Of a stretch of 64,000 nt of DNA, positions 1 to 8,466 are shown piece after piece (position 1 is the first letter of the stretch; each line of letters starts with the position of its first letter). Source of the DNA: Thiohalocapsa sp. PB-PSB1 (GTDB taxonomy: Bacteria > Pseudomonadota > Gammaproteobacteria > Chromatiales > Chromatiaceae). Under the pieces are notes generated by a model, which saw only the letters and a list, made by a program, of their open reading frames with translations, ran no database searches and had not been told where the DNA came from. Position numbers and translations under genes: made by a program. The stretch lies in contig CP050890.1 in the NCBI GenBank assembly GCA_016745215.1, forward strand, positions 1 to 64,000. Reading direction: 5' to 3'.

Positions 1-44
1 GCTTGCGAATCAGTCGCAGTTCAACTCATTAATGATCGGGGATC

Positions 45-1460
45 ATGACAATGCTTCAGGTATGGGCGGAATGCTCTAATTTGCTCCAAGAGGATCTTAC
101 GGCCGCTGAATTCAACACTTGGGTGTTGCCGCTCCAAGCTCAGGATCAGGGCGAATGCATGCTGCTCTATGCGCCGAATCGGTTTGTCAAGGATTGGGTG
201 CAAGAACACTATGAACAGCGCATCCTAACTCTGTGTGCGCAGGTCAGTAGCGGGCGAATTCAGCGTGTGAGCTTTGAAATCGGCTCATTGGTGAACGACG
301 ACCGTGACGACAGATCCCACACGGGTGCCAACGAACGTGATGCACGTTTGGCACAGGGGAGGACCGAAGCGCACATGGATGCGAACCAGCCCATGGTTTC
401 CAAGGCATGTCAGGGTGAGGCATTGGCGAGGCGTCGGCTCGACAGCAATTTGAATGCGGATTTTTCCTTCGACACCTTTGTCGAGGGTAAATCGAATCAA
501 ATCGCTCGCGCGGCGTCGATGCAAATCGGTCAAAATCCGGGTGGTGAGTATAATCCACTGTTTATTTACGGAGGAGTCGGCCTTGGCAAGACACACCTGA
601 TGCATGCGGTCGGCAACATTATCCTGGAGACTAATCCGGATGCTTTGGTCATCTACGTCCATTCAGAGCGATTTGTTTCGGATATGATCCGTTCTTTGCA
701 GCACAACAAGATCGACGAGTTCAAGAAGCGTTATCGACGCGTAAACGCACTGCTGATTGATGATGTACAGTTCTTCGGCAACAAGGACCGTTCGCAAGAG
801 GAGTTTTTTCATACCTTCAATGCGCTGTTTGAAACGCGTCAGCAAATCGTTCTTTCCAGCGATCGGTTTCCGAAAGAGGTCAGTGGTCTCGAGGAGCGGT
901 TGAAGTCTCGTTTTGGCTGGGGTTTGACGGTTGCAATCGAGCCGCCGGATCTGGAGACACGGGTGGCCATTCTGCACAGCAAGGCCGCGCGGTTGAGGCT
1001 TGAATTGCCAGAGGATGTCGCCTTCTTCGTGGCCAAGAGAATGCGCTCGAATATTCGGGAATTGGAGGGCGCACTGCGACGACTTGTCGCCAATGCGCAG
1101 TTCACTGGGGCGCCGATCAACATGGAATTCGCCCGCACGGTGTTAAGGGATATGCTTGTAGCGCAGGATAAACAGGTAACCGTAGAGAATATTCAAAAAA
1201 CCGTTGCGAACTATTACAAGATCCGCGTGGCGGATCTGTTGTCTGCAAAACGCACCCGCACGATTGCGCGTCCGCGGCAGATTGCAATGACGCTGGCAAA
1301 GGAGTTAACCAAACATAGTCTTCCGGAAATCGGCAGTGCCTTCGGGGGTAGGGATCACAGCACGGTCATTCATGCCACGCGCAAGATTGCCCAGTTGCGT
1401 GAAAGTGACCCGCTGGTCGAGGAGGACTACAAGAACCTGTTGAGAACATTGACCGCATGA
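45..1460 (+). CDS. dnaA: Chromosomal replication initiator DnaA
   Basis: DnaA binds DnaA boxes at oriC, oligomerises with ATP, melts the origin and loads DnaB. The 471-residue product has the usual layout. An N-terminal oligomerisation domain (ECSNLLQEDLTAAEFNTWVLPLQA) is followed by a variable linker at about residues 85-140. The AAA+ domain has Walker A GGVGLGKTH near residue 180 and Walker B LLIDDVQFF near 240. The C-terminal DNA-binding domain carries the signature GGRDHSTVIHA. The start at 45 gives the conserved N-terminus at family length (E. coli 467); an in-frame ATG two codons later is an alternative. It heads the dnaA-dnaN-recF-gyrB cluster. No DnaA boxes are visible in the 44 bases upstream, so oriC probably lies just left of the window. 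Confidence 0.98.
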   Translation: MTMLQVWAECSNLLQEDLTAAEFNTWVLPLQAQDQGECMLLYAPNRFVKDWVQEHYEQRILTLCAQVSSGRIQRVSFEIGSLVNDDRDDRSHTGANERDARLAQGRTEAHMDANQPMVSKACQGEALARRRLDSNLNADFSFDTFVEGKSNQIARAASMQIGQNPGGEYNPLFIYGGVGLGKTHLMHAVGNIILETNPDALVIYVHSERFVSDMIRSLQHNKIDEFKKRYRRVNALLIDDVQFFGNKDRSQEEFFHTFNALFETRQQIVLSSDRFPKEVSGLEERLKSRFGWGLTVAIEPPDLETRVAILHSKAARLRLELPEDVAFFVAKRMRSNIRELEGALRRLVANAQFTGAPINMEFARTVLRDMLVAQDKQVTVENIQKTVANYYKIRVADLLSAKRTRTIARPRQIAMTLAKELTKHSLPEIGSAFGGRDHSTVIHATRKIAQLRESDPLVEEDYKNLLRTLTA

Positions 1461-1626
1461 GCCTGGATGCTGCTTGGATCAATTCCAGATTTTCTGCTGT
1501 TTTGATGGGCTTTGCCGGGATCGGGCGGCCAGGTGACCACAGCATCGTTGACCGCGATCGGCATGGCGGGAATGAATGCCTGACCTGATTCTCGGTTGTT
1601 CAGAGTCTTTACTCCTGCGATGATGC

Positions 1627-1650
1627 TATAAAGTACAGTTTTCTGAGGAG
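1627..1650 (+). promoter_or_regulatory. Candidate -10 element and strong RBS of dnaN
   Basis: The 199-base dnaA-dnaN gap holds a TATAAA hexamer at 1627-1632 and a TGAGGAG ribosome binding site at 1644-1650, nine bases before the dnaN ATG. No convincing -35 box lies 16-18 bases upstream of the hexamer, so the promoter call is tentative. The RBS is clear and fixes the start. No DnaA-box consensus was found in this gap. Confidence 0.4.
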
Positions 1651-1659
1651 AAACCGGGC

Positions 1660-2769
1660 ATGAACATCGAGCTTTTCCGATCCGCACTGTTGCCCGCACT
1701 GAGCGCGGTTTCCGGCGTGGTCGAACGACGTCAGACATTGCCAATACTTGGCAATCTTTTGCTTACCGTCACAGGGGAACAGGTCGCGATACGGGCGACT
1801 GACTTGGAGCTGGAGGTTGCTACGCAGGCAATCGCCACGGTTTCGGAGGAGGGGCAGGCAACCGTGCCGGCGCGCAAGTTCCTGGACATTTGCCGCGCGT
1901 TACCCGACGGGGCACGCATACGGCTTAAAATCGATGGCGAACGGGCATTGGTCACGTCCGGGAAAAGTCGCTTTTCATTAAGCACCTTGCCCGCCGACAA
2001 TTTTCCTTCGATGGATGCTGACCGTGCCGAGATTAGCCTGCAGTGCCCCTCCTCATTGCTAAAACGCATGTTGGATAAAACTGCCTTTGCCATGGCGCAG
2101 CAGGACGTTCGCTACTATCTCAATGGTGTGTTGCTCGAATTGTCAGTTGGGCGGCTGACCGCGGTGGCGACCGATGGACATCGGCTCGCAAGGGTCGTGG
2201 CTGATATACCAACAGGTGTGGAGGCTGAAGAAGACCACCGTCAGGTGGTGGTGCCGGCAAAGACGGTGATGGAAGTAAAACGTCTTTTGCCGGCGCAGGA
2301 TGAACTGGTCAACATCGAGCTTTCTACACGGACAATTCGAGTAGCCTTTGGGGAAACGCTCATCGTATCCAAGTTGGTGGATGGGAAATATCCTGCCTAT
2401 GAGCGGGTCATTCCCGCTGGGCTTCCCCGCAAGGCGTTGCTGGACAAGGAAGCATTGCGATCATCGCTGCAGCGAGCCGCAATTCTGTGCAATGAAAAAT
2501 ACAAAGGGGTTCGCGTAGGCTTCACCACGGGAGTACTTGGGTTGCAAGCACATAATCCAGAGAAGGAGCAAGCCGACGACGAGATCGAAATAGAGTACGA
2601 CGGCGATTCCATCGTCATCGGTTTCAATGTGGCGTACATATTGGATGTCATCCAGGCAGTCGAGCAATCGCGGGTCGAGGTCTCCTTTCGCGACGCCGAC
2701 AGCAGCGCAATCTGGCGTGGCGAAGGCAGCGAAAACGAGACCTTCGTGATTATGCCGATGCGCCTATGA
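1660..2769 (+). CDS. dnaN: DNA polymerase III beta sliding clamp
   Basis: Beta clamp that encircles DNA and tethers polymerase III and other replication and repair proteins. The 369-residue length fits the family (E. coli 366) and spans the three repeated clamp domains. Recognisable blocks are the N-terminal LSAVSGVVERRQTLPILGNLLL, DLELEV, the mid-protein YLNGVLLEL and ATDGHRLA, and the C-terminal ending FVIMPMRL that forms part of the partner-binding pocket. A TGAGGAG RBS nine bases upstream supports the start. It lies between dnaA and recF, and recF follows 15 bases after its stop, so the two are probably co-transcribed. Confidence 0.98.
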   Translation: MNIELFRSALLPALSAVSGVVERRQTLPILGNLLLTVTGEQVAIRATDLELEVATQAIATVSEEGQATVPARKFLDICRALPDGARIRLKIDGERALVTSGKSRFSLSTLPADNFPSMDADRAEISLQCPSSLLKRMLDKTAFAMAQQDVRYYLNGVLLELSVGRLTAVATDGHRLARVVADIPTGVEAEEDHRQVVVPAKTVMEVKRLLPAQDELVNIELSTRTIRVAFGETLIVSKLVDGKYPAYERVIPAGLPRKALLDKEALRSSLQRAAILCNEKYKGVRVGFTTGVLGLQAHNPEKEQADDEIEIEYDGDSIVIGFNVAYILDVIQAVEQSRVEVSFRDADSSAIWRGEGSENETFVIMPMRL

Positions 2770-2784
2770 TGGGCTTGGCACCAA

Positions 2785-3822
2785 GTGATCAGGATTGAAC
2801 GACTGAGAATTTCAGGCTTACGCAACCTGTCCACCGTCGATATCCATCTTCCCGCTCAAACTGTCTGGTTTCACGGCAGCAATGGCGCGGGTAAAACCAG
2901 TCTGCTCGAGGCGGTTTATTTGCTCAGTCGAGGGGCGAGTTTTCGTGGGCGGAGATTTGGAGCCCTGACCATGCAGGGGGCCGCAGGCACCAAGATCGAA
3001 GCCTGGTTATCCGACGGATGTGAAAATTGGCATCGGCGTTTGTGCTTTTCTCCGCGGACCACAAAGGAGAGTATCGGAGAAGGTTTCGACGTTCGATTGG
3101 TTGGTGCATCGATGCACTCACTGCTCGAAGGCGAGCCCGAGCTCAGGCGGCGCTTCATCGATTGGAATGTGTTCCACGTGGAACCCAGCTTCTCCGCGAT
3201 TCGGGCAAGATTCCGGCGCATCTCCGCGCAACGCAATGCCTGGCTCAGAGATGGGGGGCTGGGGCTTGCAGTTTGGGACGGCGATTATGTGTCGGCTCTG
3301 TGCGAGATTGACCGGCTTCGCACTCAGCTGTTTGATGCGCTCTGTGCCGCGTTTCAGGAGCTTGCCGCGGACTTTGGTTCCATGGCGGGATTGGTTCCAC
3401 AATGGCGCAGCGGCCTTCCGGACGCATCCGAGTTGCCACAATGGCTTGCAAATCATCGCGAGGCCGACGTGGCTCGCGGCTACTCCTTTCTCTCGCCCGC
3501 GCGCTCCGACTTCTACTTTTCCCGAGACGGTACTTCCTGGGTTGGCTCCAGGGGGCAAAACAAACTTGCGGGCGTGCTGTTGCAGTTGGCCGCTGATCGA
3601 GTGATTACTAACCAGGTTGGCCGCAAGGCCATCTGGCTGGTCGACGACCTTGGGGCAGAGCTGGACGCTGAGACCTACCAGCAAACGCTGAATTTGATCA
3701 CATCGGCTGCTGGGCAAGTCCTTATCACCTGCCTTGATCCTGCGGTGCCTGCTCTGTTCCACGGCAATTCCATTGCATTGTTCCACGTGGAACAAGGCAA
3801 CCTTTGCGCCGAGAGACCTTGA
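2785..3822 (+). CDS. recF: DNA replication/repair protein RecF
   Basis: RecF is an SMC-like ATPase that helps load RecA on gapped DNA through RecFOR. The protein has the N-terminal RIERLRISGLRNL strand and Walker A GSNGAGKTSLLEAVYLLSRG. It also has the ABC-type signature RGQNKLAGVLLQLA and Walker B AIWLVDDLGAELD. Its 345 residues are slightly short of E. coli RecF (357). The start is GTG at 2785, 15 bases after the dnaN stop; an in-frame ATG near this position is lacking. Two perfect or near-perfect TTCCACGTGGAA palindromes lie inside the coding sequence and are listed separately as parS candidates. Confidence 0.96.
   Translation: MIRIERLRISGLRNLSTVDIHLPAQTVWFHGSNGAGKTSLLEAVYLLSRGASFRGRRFGALTMQGAAGTKIEAWLSDGCENWHRRLCFSPRTTKESIGEGFDVRLVGASMHSLLEGEPELRRRFIDWNVFHVEPSFSAIRARFRRISAQRNAWLRDGGLGLAVWDGDYVSALCEIDRLRTQLFDALCAAFQELAADFGSMAGLVPQWRSGLPDASELPQWLANHREADVARGYSFLSPARSDFYFSRDGTSWVGSRGQNKLAGVLLQLAADRVITNQVGRKAIWLVDDLGAELDAETYQQTLNLITSAAGQVLITCLDPAVPALFHGNSIALFHVEQGNLCAERP
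3170..3185. promoter_or_regulatory. parS-like ParB binding site 1
   Basis: TGTTCCACGTGGAACC matches the ParB/Spo0J centromere consensus TGTTTCACGTGAAACA except at the symmetric third-position pair and the last base. TGTTCCACGTGGAAC is, as I recall it, the parS form used near oriC in Pseudomonas. It lies in recF, inside the origin region where parS sites cluster. No parA or parB gene is in this window. Confidence 0.7.
3779..3794. promoter_or_regulatory. parS-like ParB binding site 2
   Basis: TGTTCCACGTGGAACA is a perfect 16-base palindrome of the Pseudomonas-type parS form, located in the last codons of recF about 600 bases from the first site. Two copies of a 14-base palindrome in one gene are very unlikely by chance. 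The inferred role is nucleation of ParB for origin segregation. Confidence 0.75.
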
Positions 3823-3938
3823 GAAAACTCCAGCATCCAGAGCGGGACCAGCGTGCTTATCGGCAACAGCGGAGACGTAACAACCGCTCGTACGCTTTAC
3901 TCTGCGCTTCATTACATCGCTGGAATCAGCTTTCGCGC

Positions 3939-3944
3939 TATAAT
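3939..3944 (+). promoter_or_regulatory. Candidate gyrB -10 box (TATAAT)
   Basis: A perfect TATAAT sits in the 286-base recF-gyrB gap, about 165 bases before the gyrB ATG. The -35 region (around TCGCTG, 16-base spacer) is weak. A long leader would fit supercoiling-sensitive control of gyrB, but the sequence does not show this directly. Confidence 0.35.
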
Positions 3945-4108
3945 TACCTGCTTTGTTCGCCCTGTTTGATCTGTCTTACCGTCTCCGCGGTGCCTTATTG
4001 CTCGCCCAGGCTCTTTTCTGCAAATCTCAGGGCAGGTGGCTTCATCCTGGCCAGAAAGGGCACGAAAAGCCCATCACTCTTTTCTACAATAAGGACACTG
4101 ATCCGAGC

Positions 4109-6514
4109 ATGACATACGACTCGTCCAATATTAAGGTACTTCGCGGACTGGATGCAGTCCGAAAGCGTCCAGGCATGTACATCGGCGACACGGACGACGG
4201 CACTGGTCTGCATCACATGATATTCGAGGTGGTGGATAACTCCATCGACGAAGCACTCGCTGGCCATTGCAAGGAGATCGCCGTAACTCTTCACAGTGAC
4301 GGCTCCGTAACGGTGAGCGACGACGGTCGCGGAATACCGGTAGACATGCACATGGAAGAAAACCGTTCCGCAGCTGAAGTCATTATGACTGTCTTGCACG
4401 CCGGGGGTAAGTTCGACGATAACTCCTACAAGGTGTCGGGTGGTCTGCATGGCGTCGGCGTGTCAGTTGTGAACGCGCTGTCCGAACATCTGCATCTGCA
4501 AATCTCGCGAGATGGCACTCATTACGAGCAGGAGTTTCGCCTGGGGGAACCCCAGTATCCACTGCGCAAAATCGGCGACGCCGCGGGTAGCGGTACCAGC
4601 ATCCGTTTCAAGCCATCGGCCGAGGTCTTTTCAGATCTCGAGTTCCATTACGACATCCTGGCAAAACGATTGCGGGAACTTTCGTTCCTAAATTCCGGTG
4701 TGCGCATTCGTGTCAAGGACGAGCGGACCAACCGCGACACCACCTTCGAATACAAGGGCGGCATCCGCGCCTTTGTTGAGCATCTAAATCAGAATAAGTC
4801 GCCGATCCACCCCAAGGTGTTTTACTTCGACGCCGAGCGCAACGGAGTTGCCGTCGAGACCGCATTACAATGGAACGACTCCTATCAGGAGTCCATCTAT
4901 TGCTACACCAACAATATTCCGCAAAAAGATGGCGGCACTCATCTGGCTGGGTTCCGTGCCGGATTGACCCGAACATTAAATCAGTACATTGAACGCGAAT
5001 CGTTGGATAAAAATCAGAAGACGAGACCGATTGGCGATGATGCTCGGGAAGGATTGACTGCTGTGGTCTCTGTCAAGGTATCAGATCCAAAGTTTTCCTC
5101 CCAAACCAAAGACAAACTCGTCTCGTCCGAAGTGAAGGCGATTGTTGAGCCCCTGGTTGCCGAGCATCTCAATATGTTTTTGGAAGAAAATCCTGCCGAT
5201 GCGAAAATCATCGCAAATAAAATGCTCGAGGCCGCCCGCGCGCGCGAAGCAGCGCGCAAGGCGCGGGAAATGACGCGTCGCAAGGGTGTGCTTGATGTGG
5301 CTGGATTGCCGGGTAAGCTTGCTGATTGCCAGGAAAAAGACCCGGCTCAGTCCGAGTTGTTCATTGTCGAGGGTGACTCTGCGGGCGGGTCCGCGAAGCA
5401 AGGAAGAGATCGCGCTTTTCAGGCTATCCTGCCACTCAAGGGCAAGATTCTCAATGTGGAAAAGGCACGATTTGACAAAATGCTCTCTTCTGCCGAGGTG
5501 GGCACATTGATCACCGCGTTGGGCTGCGGTATCGGGCGCGAAGAATACAATCCGGATAAGTTGCGTTATCACCGTATCATCATCATGACCGATGCGGATG
5601 TCGATGGCGCCCACATCCGCACCCTACTGTTGACCTTTTTTTATCGACAGATGCCGGAGCTGGTGGATCGAGGGCACGTCTACATTGCGCAACCACCCCT
5701 GTACAAAGTAAAGCGTGGCAAGCAGGAAGACTATCTGCTTGATGATGCGGAATTGGGGGTATCTCTAATCAAGGCTGCAACAGATAACGCGAAACTCTCT
5801 GTTGCCGCGGATGCACCGCCAATGACCGATGTCGCCCTCGAGACCTTGGTGCGGGACTATCAGATCTTCCGAGCCATGATCAACCGTCTGTCAAGGCGCC
5901 ATGATCCCTTGTTTTTGACAGAATTACTCAGCGCGCCCAGGCTGACTGCAGAAATTCGCGAGAATCCAGATGCCTTTGCCTCCTGGGCAATGCCTCTGGC
6001 TGCGCGCCTTGGCGAGCGTGGCGGACCGGCTGTTGCTTATCGGCTGGAATACCGTTCCGACGATGACCAGCACACCGCAAGCATTGAGGTCATTCGACTG
6101 GTTCATGGCATACCTGAAGCACGCATTGTGCCGTTCGACTTTTTTGACTCTGCTGACTATCAGCGAATTGCGTCTTTGGGTGAAAAGCTCGATCATCTGC
6201 TCGAGCCAGGTGCCTGTGTTGCCCGGGGCGAACGCCAGCGCGAGATCATGAACTTTAGTGAAGCTTACGACTGGCTGATGGCAGAAGCCAAGCGCGGATA
6301 CCACATTCAACGCTATAAGGGACTCGGGGAGATGAATCCCGAACAACTTTGGGATACCACGATGGATCCGACGACACGTAGATTACTGCGCGTCACCATC
6401 GAAGATGCGGTCGCCGCCGATCAAGTCTTCACAACGCTGATGGGTGAGCATGTGGAGCCGCGCCGTGCATTCATTGAACTGAATGCATTGGAGGCTGGGA
6501 ATATCGATATTTGA
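4109..6514 (+). CDS. gyrB: DNA gyrase subunit B
   Basis: ATPase subunit of gyrase, which introduces negative supercoils with GyrA. The 801-residue product (E. coli 804) starts MTYDSSNIKVLRGLDAVRKRPGMYIGDT. It has the GHKL ATP site (VVDNSIDEA, DDGRGIP, GLHGVGVSVVNALS), the transducer domain, and the TOPRIM domain with EGDSAGGSAKQGRDR and the metal-binding DADVDGAHIRTLLLTFFYR. The C-terminal QRYKGLGEMNPEQLW is present, as is the insert of roughly 170 residues typical of proteobacterial GyrB. An upstream in-frame ATG at 3953 would add 52 residues with no family resemblance, so 4109 is preferred. It faces plsC tail to tail across two MITE copies. Confidence 0.98.
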   Translation: MTYDSSNIKVLRGLDAVRKRPGMYIGDTDDGTGLHHMIFEVVDNSIDEALAGHCKEIAVTLHSDGSVTVSDDGRGIPVDMHMEENRSAAEVIMTVLHAGGKFDDNSYKVSGGLHGVGVSVVNALSEHLHLQISRDGTHYEQEFRLGEPQYPLRKIGDAAGSGTSIRFKPSAEVFSDLEFHYDILAKRLRELSFLNSGVRIRVKDERTNRDTTFEYKGGIRAFVEHLNQNKSPIHPKVFYFDAERNGVAVETALQWNDSYQESIYCYTNNIPQKDGGTHLAGFRAGLTRTLNQYIERESLDKNQKTRPIGDDAREGLTAVVSVKVSDPKFSSQTKDKLVSSEVKAIVEPLVAEHLNMFLEENPADAKIIANKMLEAARAREAARKAREMTRRKGVLDVAGLPGKLADCQEKDPAQSELFIVEGDSAGGSAKQGRDRAFQAILPLKGKILNVEKARFDKMLSSAEVGTLITALGCGIGREEYNPDKLRYHRIIIMTDADVDGAHIRTLLLTFFYRQMPELVDRGHVYIAQPPLYKVKRGKQEDYLLDDAELGVSLIKAATDNAKLSVAADAPPMTDVALETLVRDYQIFRAMINRLSRRHDPLFLTELLSAPRLTAEIRENPDAFASWAMPLAARLGERGGPAVAYRLEYRSDDDQHTASIEVIRLVHGIPEARIVPFDFFDSADYQRIASLGEKLDHLLEPGACVARGERQREIMNFSEAYDWLMAEAKRGYHIQRYKGLGEMNPEQLWDTTMDPTTRRLLRVTIEDAVAADQVFTTLMGEHVEPRRAFIELNALEAGNIDI

Positions 6515-6522
6515 ATGGCTAG

Positions 6523-6665
6523 TGGAACGGTACGGAAATCCCGAGGCGGTTCGTTGTCGTTGTCGTTGTCGCAATCGTAGTCGTTATCGAGCATTCGGCT
6601 AAGACGATTATGACAACGACAACGATAACGACCGGAGACTGTCTTGGAACATCTGCACCGAGGTA
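6523..6665. repeat. MITE-A copy 1 (CTAG-flanked palindromic element)
   Basis: A 143-base element begins TGGAACGGTACGGAAATCCC and ends with the inverse of TACCTCGGTGCAGATG. CTAG lies on both sides (6519-6522 and 6666-6669). The arms hold runs of GTTGTC on the left and GACAAC on the right, so the transcript could fold into one long hairpin. It carries no ORF. It begins eight bases after gyrB and shares its right CTAG with copy 2. Confidence 0.8.
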
Positions 6666-6669
6666 CTAG

Positions 6670-6824
6670 TGGAGCGGTACAGAAATCCCGAGGCGGTTCG
6701 TTGTCGTTGTCGTTGTCGTAATCGTAGTCGTTATCGAGCATTCGGCTAAGACGATTATGACAACGACAACGACAACGACAACGATAACGACCGGAGACTG
6801 TCTTGGAACATCTGCACCGAGGCA
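6670..6824. repeat. MITE-A copy 2
   Basis: Second, 155-base copy, directly abutting copy 1 with a shared CTAG between them. Internal GTTGTC/GACAAC runs are longer by about two units than in copy 1, which accounts for the size difference. The right flanking CTAG (6825-6828) contains the TAG stop codon of plsC read on the minus strand, so the insertion defines the 3' end of that gene. Confidence 0.8.
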
Positions 6825-7544
6825 CTAGGACTTCTGAGCCAGCGACGCGACCGTCTCGTTGATCCACGCCGATGCGAGCGCGTTGATCTCCTTAGCCGAT
6901 CGTCCGCTTGGATCAATGGCCGGACCGATGATCATATCGATCCGACCCGGCAATTTATGCAATGCTCGCCGCTTCCAGAATACGCCGGCATTGTGAGCAA
7001 TTGGAATCACCGGTGCGCCGGATTTCTCGGCCAGTAAGGCTCCTCCGATATTAAAGGGCGCGACCTCTCCGACAGCGACCCTGGTGCCCTCCGGGAAAAC
7101 CAAAATAGAATAACCGTCTTTCAGGTGTCGTTGCCCCTGCTGTAACAGTATGCGCAATGCTTGACGTATGGCCTTTCGATCGAGAGCAATGGGTTCGAAG
7201 ATGCGCATCGCTCGGCCAAAGAGGGGTATCTGCATCAATTCCTGCTTCAACACCCAAACCTGGGAACGTGGAACCAGACCAGGTACAGAGACGGTTTCCC
7301 AGGTGGACTGATGCTTGCACATCAAGATGCAGGGTTCGTTCGGGATATTTTCTAGACCGGAAACCTGATAGTCCAGACCACAAATCCGCTTCAGCATACC
7401 CAGTGAAAAATGCGACCAACTGCGCGATACCCCCAGGGCTCCAGAACGCCCAACCCACTTGCCGAACAGCACGACATAGATTGAACAGACGATGATTGCG
7501 ATAAAAAAGATGCACAAGAACAAAAACGAACGCAGGGTGATCAT
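6825..7544 (-). CDS. plsC: 1-acyl-sn-glycerol-3-phosphate acyltransferase
   Basis: Membrane acyltransferase that makes phosphatidic acid from lysophosphatidic acid. It has an N-terminal membrane segment (FLFLCIFFIAIIVCSIYVVLF, residues 7-27). The catalytic block KHQSTWET is the HX4E form common in this subfamily, and the substrate block is FPEGTR. The 239-residue length is normal. The start overlaps the gmhB stop by an ATGA, making it the last gene of the glyQ-glyS-mazG-gmhB-plsC transcription unit. Its stop codon falls in the CTAG flank of MITE-A, so the last residues may differ from relatives. Pairing with gmhB is common in gammaproteobacteria. Confidence 0.93.
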   Translation of the reverse strand: MITLRSFLFLCIFFIAIIVCSIYVVLFGKWVGRSGALGVSRSWSHFSLGMLKRICGLDYQVSGLENIPNEPCILMCKHQSTWETVSVPGLVPRSQVWVLKQELMQIPLFGRAMRIFEPIALDRKAIRQALRILLQQGQRHLKDGYSILVFPEGTRVAVGEVAPFNIGGALLAEKSGAPVIPIAHNAGVFWKRRALHKLPGRIDMIIGPAIDPSGRSAKEINALASAWINETVASLAQKS

Positions 7545-8113
7545 AAATCGACCTGTTGGAGAATGTAATCAACCGCGGCTTTAAGATCGTCAACGATCTT
7601 GATCCCGCTCAATGACTCAGGAAGCTGCTTCGCGGTGATTTCGCCTTTGCCCGAGCGCACGAGTATGGGTATCGCGTCAACGCTCAACGCCGCCTCCAAG
7701 TCGCGTAAAGAGTCGCCGACGACAGGAACGCCGCGCAGAGACACACCGAAGCGACGCGCCAACGCCAACAGCATGCCGGTGCGTGGCTTGCGACAGGCAC
7801 AGTGCTGATCCGGTCCGTGCGGGCAAAAAACAACAGCGTCGATGCGTCCACCCATTGCGACAACCTGGGCACTCATCAGGCTGTGGATGCGATTCAGCGT
7901 GTCGATATCGAACAAGCCCCGGGCAACACCCGATTGGTTGGTCGCCACGGCGACGGTTCTTCCGGCGTTGGTCAGCGCGGCGATCGCTGCCAGGCTTCCC
8001 GGCAGCGGCCTCCATTCGGCAGGGGACTTGATGTAGTCGTTGGAATCGGCATTGATCACGCCGTCTCGATCGAGAATGACCAACCGCGTTGGATGTGTCG
8101 ATGAGACGTTCAC
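7541..8113 (-). CDS. gmhB: D-glycero-beta-D-manno-heptose-1,7-bisphosphate 7-phosphatase
   Basis: HAD-family phosphatase of the ADP-heptose pathway for the lipopolysaccharide core. The 190-residue protein shows HAD motif I ILDRDGVIN and motif II ATNQSGVARG. It also has the Cys/His zinc loop CPHGPDQHCACRKP that marks GmhB, and motif IV VVGDSLRDLEAA. Both ends overlap neighbours by four bases (mazG-like upstream, plsC downstream), implying translational coupling. Confidence 0.94.
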   Translation of the reverse strand: MNVSSTHPTRLVILDRDGVINADSNDYIKSPAEWRPLPGSLAAIAALTNAGRTVAVATNQSGVARGLFDIDTLNRIHSLMSAQVVAMGGRIDAVVFCPHGPDQHCACRKPRTGMLLALARRFGVSLRGVPVVGDSLRDLEAALSVDAIPILVRSGKGEITAKQLPESLSGIKIVDDLKAAVDYILQQVDL

Positions 8114-8466
8114 GACGGATTCTTGTCAGCGAACTCGGAGACGCGGATGCGGCCATCGACGATGCGTGCCTCCCGCTCTTCAAGGCGCTCCATTTTGGCC
8201 CAAAATGCTGCTTTGAGATCAAGCCCGCCAGCGATGCCGGTACCGATTAATAAGATCATCAGATCAGCAAGTTCTTCAGCCAAGGCTTCGCGGGACTTGC
8301 CCTTGGTGACGCATTCCGAAATTTCTCCGAGTTCTTCCGCCATCAGCGCCACCCGATAGATCATTTCTTCACCGCCGGTTTCGGCAAAGCGATGTTTGTC
8401 ATGGAATGCTTGCACCGCCGCTAACATGGCTGCGTAGGAATCAGATGTCGACAGGCTAGAATTCAT
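8110..8466 (-). CDS. MazG-like nucleotide pyrophosphohydrolase
   Basis: A 118-residue protein of the all-alpha NTP pyrophosphohydrolase (MazG-like) superfamily. It has the EExxE...ExxD pattern (EELGEISECVTKGKSREALAEELADLMILL) typical of metal-binding residues in this fold. Family members hydrolyse NTPs, often non-canonical ones; the substrate here is unknown. The ATG at 8466 gives MNSSLSTSDSYAAMLAAVQAF and overlaps the 3' end of glyS by 11 bases. Longer readings into glyS are rejected. It is a single-domain form, unlike full-length MazG. Confidence 0.82.
   Translation of the reverse strand: MNSSLSTSDSYAAMLAAVQAFHDKHRFAETGGEEMIYRVALMAEELGEISECVTKGKSREALAEELADLMILLIGTGIAGGLDLKAAFWAKMERLEEREARIVDGRIRVSEFADKNPS

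Noticed and set aside
1461..1659. oriC in the dnaA-dnaN gap
   Set aside because: No DnaA-box consensus or AT-rich unwinding repeats were seen; oriC more likely lies left of the window.
3953..4108. 52-codon in-frame extension of gyrB
   Set aside because: No resemblance to GyrB N-termini, and it covers the likely promoter; the ATG at 4109 gives the normal protein.
6523..6824. Possible CRISPR array from the regular GTTGTC/GACAAC units
   Set aside because: Units are six bases long without spacers and are arranged as inverted arms of a MITE. No cas gene is near.
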